DNA of 64,000 bases. Origin: Pedobacter heparinus DSM 2366 (GTDB taxonomy: Bacteria > Bacteroidota > Bacteroidia > Sphingobacteriales > Sphingobacteriaceae). The stretch lies in assembly GCF_000023825.1 (NCBI RefSeq), contig NC_013061.1, positions 186,001 through 250,000 of the forward strand, written 5' to 3'. The notes under the pieces were generated by a model. The model was not told the origin of the DNA. It did not search any database and saw nothing but the letters and a program-made list of their open reading frames with translations. This document shows, one piece after another, positions 60,578 to 64,000 of the stretch (its first letter is position 1; each line of letters opens with the position of its first letter). The position numbers and the translations under genes were made by a program.

Positions 60578-60621
60578 AGCAAGAGAATAGCAAGACAATA
60601 GCAAGAGGAAAGCAAGACAAT
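60578..60621 (+). repeat. Four tandem 11-bp repeats upstream of sdhC
   Basis: Four head-to-tail units of exactly 11 bases: AGCAAGAGAAT (60578-60588), AGCAAGACAAT (60589-60599), AGCAAGAGGAA (60600-60610) and AGCAAGACAAT (60611-60621). The AGCAAGA core is invariant. They lie between the htrA terminator and the sdhC promoter region, in a stretch with no gene. Confidence 0.85.
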
Positions 60622-60712
60622 TTTATAATGGTGTCTTACTTCAGGAAGGTTTAGGCAGCTCAAAAGACAACAGGAGATTTGCCTGATTTTCAATTATCAT
60701 TGAATTGTAAAG

Positions 60713-60727
60713 TTAGAATGTTTCTAA
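60713..60727 (+). promoter_or_regulatory. Palindrome upstream of the sdh operon
   Basis: TTAGAA-TGT-TTCTAA, a perfect 6-bp inverted repeat with a three-base spacer, 46 bases upstream of the -7 element. It may be an operator. Confidence 0.35.
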
Positions 60728-60773
60728 ATAGCTGATTTGTGCTTGGAATTAACCGATTAATTCTTTTATTAAA

Positions 60774-60781
60774 TACTTTTG
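60774..60781 (+). promoter_or_regulatory. -7 element of the sdh operon
   Basis: TACTTTTG matches TAnnTTTG and lies 29 bases before the sdhC ATG. No clear TTTG is present at the -33 position. Confidence 0.45.
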
Positions 60782-60810
60782 CACATAACAGAAATAAAAT
60801 AAACAATCTA

Positions 60811-61491
60811 ATGGCAAGTTTCGGAAACGCTTTTTCCTCATCAATAGGAAAAAAATTAATAATGGGCATAACGGGCCTGTTTCTCATTTCATTTCTTTTA
60901 GTGCATTGTTTTCTCAATTCGCTGATTTTTGTTAATGATGGTGGCTTAACCTTTAACATGGGCGCACATTTTATGGGCACGAACTGGTTAATCCGGTCGA
61001 TGGAAGTGGTGTTGTTTGCCGGTTTGCTGGCACACATTTTCCAGGGATTCAGACTTACTTTTCAAAACCAGGCAGCAAGGCCGGTTAAGTATGCGGTAAA
61101 CAATGGTGCAGCAAACAGCAAGTGGTATTCCCGTTCTATGGGTTTACTGGGTACTTTATTGCTGATCTTCCTGATCGTCCACATTTCTAAGTTTTGGGTG
61201 ATGTCCCGTTTTACAGGCATCCCAACTGTAGATGCAAATGGTAACCATGATCTGTTCGCAGTAATGGTAGAGACCTTTAAAAACCCATTGTTGGTGCTGC
61301 TTTATGTACTGGCTATGGTTTCACTGGCTTACCACTTGTTACATGGTTTTGCTTCGGCTTTCCAGACACTGGGATGGAACCATAAGAAGTATACCCCAAT
61401 TATCAAATCATTGGGTGTTTGGTATTCGATTATCATTTCCCTGCTTTTTGCTGCCATGCCGGTAGCAATGTACCTGGGCCTTATTAAATAA
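60811..61491 (+). CDS. sdhC: Succinate dehydrogenase cytochrome b subunit
   Basis: The membrane anchor of complex II, of the b558 single-subunit type (about 226 residues) that replaces separate SdhC and SdhD. Five membrane helices are seen (near 17-35, 62-80, 102-125, 150-170 and 195-220), with His residues (LVHCFLN, AHIFQG, IVHISKF, LLHGF) placed to bind two haems and quinone. The start at 60811 is chosen (MASFGNAF), as a reading to 60739 runs into the promoter region. It is followed by sdhA (gap 16 bases). Confidence 0.93.
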   Translation: MASFGNAFSSSIGKKLIMGITGLFLISFLLVHCFLNSLIFVNDGGLTFNMGAHFMGTNWLIRSMEVVLFAGLLAHIFQGFRLTFQNQAARPVKYAVNNGAANSKWYSRSMGLLGTLLLIFLIVHISKFWVMSRFTGIPTVDANGNHDLFAVMVETFKNPLLVLLYVLAMVSLAYHLLHGFASAFQTLGWNHKKYTPIIKSLGVWYSIIISLLFAAMPVAMYLGLIK

Positions 61492-61507
61492 TTTTAGCAT
61501 AAAAGAC

Positions 61508-63487
61508 ATGTCAGATTTGAATTCAAACATACCAGAGGGAGAATTAACCACAAAGTGGACTAAGTATAAGTCTTCTGTGCCTTTGGTTAACCCGTCAAAT
61601 AAAAGAACGATAGAGGTGATCATTGTTGGCTCAGGTTTAGCAGGTGCTTCGGCAGCGGCAACACTGGCTGAAATGGGTTATAAAGTGAAGTGTTTCTGCT
61701 TCCAGGATTCACCACGCAGAGCACATTCCATTGCAGCACAGGGTGGTATCAATGCAGCAAAGAACTACCAGAACGACGGCGACAGTGTATACCGTTTGTT
61801 TTATGATACCATTAAAGGCGGCGATTACCGTGCACGCGAAGCCAACGTACACCGTTTGGCAGAAGTGAGTGCAAACATTATAGATCAGTGTGTGGCACAG
61901 GGTGTTCCGTTGGCCAGGGAGTACGGTGGTTTGCTGGACAACCGCTCTTTTGGGGGTACACAGGTGCAAAGAACATTTTATGCAGCCGGACAAACCGGTC
62001 AGCAATTGCTGTTGGGTGCATATTCTGCTTTGGAGCGCCAGATCGGTATGGGTAAGGTAGAAATGTTTACCCGTCATGAAATGCTGGAAGTAGTAAAAAT
62101 TGATGGTAAAGCACGTGGTATCATTGCCCGGAACCTGATCACAGGTGAAATTGAGCGTCATTTCGGCCACGCTGTAGTATTGGGAACAGGTGGTTACGGA
62201 AACGTTTTTTACCTGTCTACAAATGCTATGGGCAGTAATGTAACCGCAGCCTGGAAAGCACATAAACAGGGGGCTTATTTTGCCAATCCCTGCTATACAC
62301 AAATCCACCCTACCTGTATCCCGGTTTCGGGCGACCATCAGAGTAAGCTTACGCTGATGTCTGAATCACTGCGGAATGATGGCAGGATTTGGGTGCCGAA
62401 GAAAAAAGATGATCTGCGCAAGGCTTCTGAAATCCCTGAAGATGAAAGGGATTATTACCTGGAGCGCAGATACCCTGCTTTTGGTAACCTGGTACCGCGC
62501 GATGTAGCTTCAAGAGCGGCAAAAGAACGCTGCGATGCGGGTTATGGTGTGGGCGCGTCTAAACTGGCTGTATACCTCGATTTTAAAGCCAATACAGAAC
62601 GTTATGGTCGTATTGAGGCTGCTAAGGCCGGAAACCACAATCCTGATAAGGAAACCTGTATGCGTCTGGGTACTGAGGTGATCAAGGCAAAATATGGTAA
62701 CCTGTTTGATATGTATGCACAGATCACAGGCGAAAATCCTTACGAAACACCGATGCGGATCTATCCTGCAGTGCATTATACCATGGGCGGACTTTGGGTA
62801 GATTATAACCTGATGACCAATGTACCGGGGCTGTATTGCACAGGTGAGGCTAATTTCTCTGACCATGGTGCCAACCGCTTGGGGGCCTCGGCATTGATGC
62901 AGGGACTGGCAGATGGTTATTTTGTATTGCCTTATACCATTGGGGCATATTTATCGAAAGAGATCTCTGTGAAGGCCATTCCTACAGATCACCCGGCTTT
63001 TGTCGAAGCCGAGGCAAGGGCAAAAGGTATTCTGGATACGCTGATCAACATCAAAGGGACAAAATCGGTAGATCATTTCCATAAACGCCTGGGTCACATC
63101 ATGTGGGAAAAATGCGGTATGGCCCGTAACGAAAAGGGATTGAAGGAAGCGATTGAAGAGATCAGAGCATTGCGTGCCGAGTTCTGGAGAGATGTTCGCG
63201 TGCCGGGATCGGTTGATGAGCTGAATACGGAACTGGAAAAGGCAGGCCGTGTAGCCGATTTTATAGAACTGGGTGAGTTGATGTGCATAGATGCATTAAA
63301 CCGCAACGAAAGCTGCGGCGGCCATTTCCGCGAAGAATATCAAACGGAAGAAGGTGAGGCACTGCGTGACGATGAGCATTATGCTTACGTTGCCGCCTGG
63401 GAATTTAAGGAAGGAGTAAACTTTGAACTGCATAAAGAAGAGTTGAAGTTTGAAAATATTAAAGTAGCACAAAGAAGTTATAAATAG
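61508..63487 (+). CDS. sdhA: Succinate dehydrogenase / fumarate reductase flavoprotein subunit
   Basis: The catalytic subunit that oxidises succinate with covalently bound FAD. The 659-residue protein shows a dinucleotide-binding [10 protein letters not shown] motif (about 37-46) and the segment [16 protein letters not shown] with the flavin-binding His. The substrate-binding [12 protein letters not shown], the [15 protein letters not shown] segment and [10 protein letters not shown] also match. It fits the B. subtilis-type enzyme with a b558 anchor and is next to sdhB (gap nine bases). Confidence 0.96.
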   Translation: MSDLNSNIPEGELTTKWTKYKSSVPLVNPSNKRTIEVIIVGSGLAGASAAATLAEMGYKVKCFCFQDSPRRAHSIAAQGGINAAKNYQNDGDSVYRLFYDTIKGGDYRAREANVHRLAEVSANIIDQCVAQGVPLAREYGGLLDNRSFGGTQVQRTFYAAGQTGQQLLLGAYSALERQIGMGKVEMFTRHEMLEVVKIDGKARGIIARNLITGEIERHFGHAVVLGTGGYGNVFYLSTNAMGSNVTAAWKAHKQGAYFANPCYTQIHPTCIPVSGDHQSKLTLMSESLRNDGRIWVPKKKDDLRKASEIPEDERDYYLERRYPAFGNLVPRDVASRAAKERCDAGYGVGASKLAVYLDFKANTERYGRIEAAKAGNHNPDKETCMRLGTEVIKAKYGNLFDMYAQITGENPYETPMRIYPAVHYTMGGLWVDYNLMTNVPGLYCTGEANFSDHGANRLGASALMQGLADGYFVLPYTIGAYLSKEISVKAIPTDHPAFVEAEARAKGILDTLINIKGTKSVDHFHKRLGHIMWEKCGMARNEKGLKEAIEEIRALRAEFWRDVRVPGSVDELNTELEKAGRVADFIELGELMCIDALNRNESCGGHFREEYQTEEGEALRDDEHYAYVAAWEFKEGVNFELHKEELKFENIKVAQRSYK

Positions 63488-63496
63488 TACAATATC

Positions 63497-64000
63497 ATGA
63501 GTACAGGAAATATGAACTTAACGCTGAAAGTTTGGCGTCAGAAAAATAACAAGACCAAAGGTGCTTTGGTGGATTATAAGGTGTCTGATATTTCGCCTGA
63601 TATGTCTTTTTTAGAGATGTTCGATGTGCTGAACGAGCAGCTGATCAATAAAGGCGAGGAGCCTATTGTATTTGATCACGATTGCCGTGAAGGTATCTGC
63701 GGAATGTGTTCGATGTTCATTAACGGCAGGCCGCATGGACCAAAGGACCTGGTAACAACCTGCCAGTTGCACATGCGTTCGTTTAAGGATGGCGATACAA
63801 TTGTGGTTGAGCCATGGAGGGCAAAGGCTTTCCCGGTAATCAAAGACTTAACGGTAGACAGAACGGCATTTGACAGGGTAATTGCTGCAGGTGGTTTCAT
63901 CTCGGTAAATACCGGTAATGCACAGGATGCGAATAACCTGCCGATCCCTAAAATTCAGGCTGATGCTGCTTTTGAGGCTGCGGCCTGCATTGGCTGTGGT
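63497..64000 (+). CDS. sdhB: Succinate dehydrogenase iron-sulfur subunit (cut by the window end)
   Basis: The electron-transfer subunit of complex II. The first 168 residues are present and open at the right edge. The plant-type [2Fe-2S] motif CREGICGMC (about 60-68) followed by a distant Cys near residue 80, and the first Cys residues of the second cluster domain (AACIGCG at the very end), are visible. The family usually has about 230-250 residues, so roughly 60-80 are missing beyond the window. ATG at 63497 is a clear start. Confidence 0.95.
   Translation, partial: MSTGNMNLTLKVWRQKNNKTKGALVDYKVSDISPDMSFLEMFDVLNEQLINKGEEPIVFDHDCREGICGMCSMFINGRPHGPKDLVTTCQLHMRSFKDGDTIVVEPWRAKAFPVIKDLTVDRTAFDRVIAAGGFISVNTGNAQDANNLPIPKIQADAAFEAAACIGCG

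Larger units (their letters stand above)
60521..60810. other. Intergenic region upstream of sdhC (contents)
   Basis: Between the htrA terminator and sdhC lie about 290 bases without a gene. They hold the four 11-bp repeats (60578-60621), a small hairpin-forming TTCAAT/ATTGAA pair near 60689-60704, the TTAGAA palindrome (60713-60727) and the -7 element (60774-60781). Nothing else was recognised. Confidence 0.6.

Noticed and set aside
60578..60621. CRISPR array
   Set aside because: The units are 11 bases head to tail with no spacers and no cas gene is in the window, so it is a simple tandem repeat.

Overview
The window looks like ordinary chromosome from a Bacteroidota bacterium, most likely Sphingobacteriaceae and close to Pedobacter. 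The evidence is the mix of families (several TonB-dependent receptors with a carboxypeptidase-regulatory N-terminal domain, a GLPGLI protein, DUF5687, DUF3127, DUF4153, the flavoprotein/cytochrome b558 type of succinate dehydrogenase), the near absence of Shine-Dalgarno sequences, and promoters of the Bacteroidota type (TTTG, about 19-21 bases, TAnnTTTG). No rRNA, tRNA, insertion sequence, prophage, integrase or CRISPR array was seen. The genus is inferred from gene content, not from a search.

Layout. 1-10.4 kb: recG, a lipoprotein serine hydrolase, fumC, a small lipoprotein, an S1/P1 nuclease, a low-molecular-weight phosphatase, a DUF1543 gene, a TPR protein and a Prc-type protease. 10.4-13.5 kb: an SPFH protein, a tiny membrane protein, a CapA-type phosphoesterase and an NlpC/P60 hydrolase. 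13.9-18.4 kb: pdhA-pdhC (without pdhB), hisS and a single-domain response regulator. 18.6-22.6 kb: a His/Cys-rich exported small protein, a TonB-dependent receptor (probable metal uptake) and an alpha/beta hydrolase. 22.6-31.3 kb, mostly minus strand: mtfA-like peptidase, Gfo/Idh/MocA oxidoreductase, an OmpA lipoprotein, an ABC exporter behind rarA, a DEAD-box helicase and DUF4197. 31.3-35.2 kb: a vWA protein divergent from an ECF sigma factor and an unusual anti-sigma/TonB hybrid. 35.2-38 kb: Pit phosphate transporter, its DUF47 partner and an orphan PhoR-like kinase, with a Pho-box-like site between them. 38-42 kb: the uncharacterised radical SAM/DNA-metabolism pair, an HD hydrolase and an rRNA methyltransferase. 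42-46.7 kb: DUF3127, an NTF2-like protein, and a siderophore receptor with a PepSY reductase-like protein. 46.7-53.7 kb: a secreted protein, a two-component system, and GLPGLI plus outer-membrane receptor. 53.8-60.5 kb: DUF4153, a PIF1-like helicase, dapF and an HtrA protease. 60.8 kb to the end: sdhC-sdhA-sdhB, with sdhB cut by the window edge.

How the genes work together. Central carbon metabolism is represented by pyruvate dehydrogenase parts, fumarase and succinate dehydrogenase. Envelope functions dominate the rest: nutrient receptors, lipoproteins, cell-wall hydrolases and periplasmic proteases. Transcription is divided by strong hairpins at 8099-8136, 10384-10420, 12855-12880, 16559-16589, 21447-21476, 24791-24822, 42385-42405 and 60482-60514, whereas several other convergent gene pairs abut or overlap at their stop codons.

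Nothing here is a complete, obviously new system. The best candidates for something undescribed are the vWA / ECF sigma / anti-sigma-TonB hybrid locus at 31.3-35.2 kb, the radical SAM pair at 38-40 kb, the putative Pho box at 36.86 kb, and four 11-bp tandem units upstream of the sdh operon.
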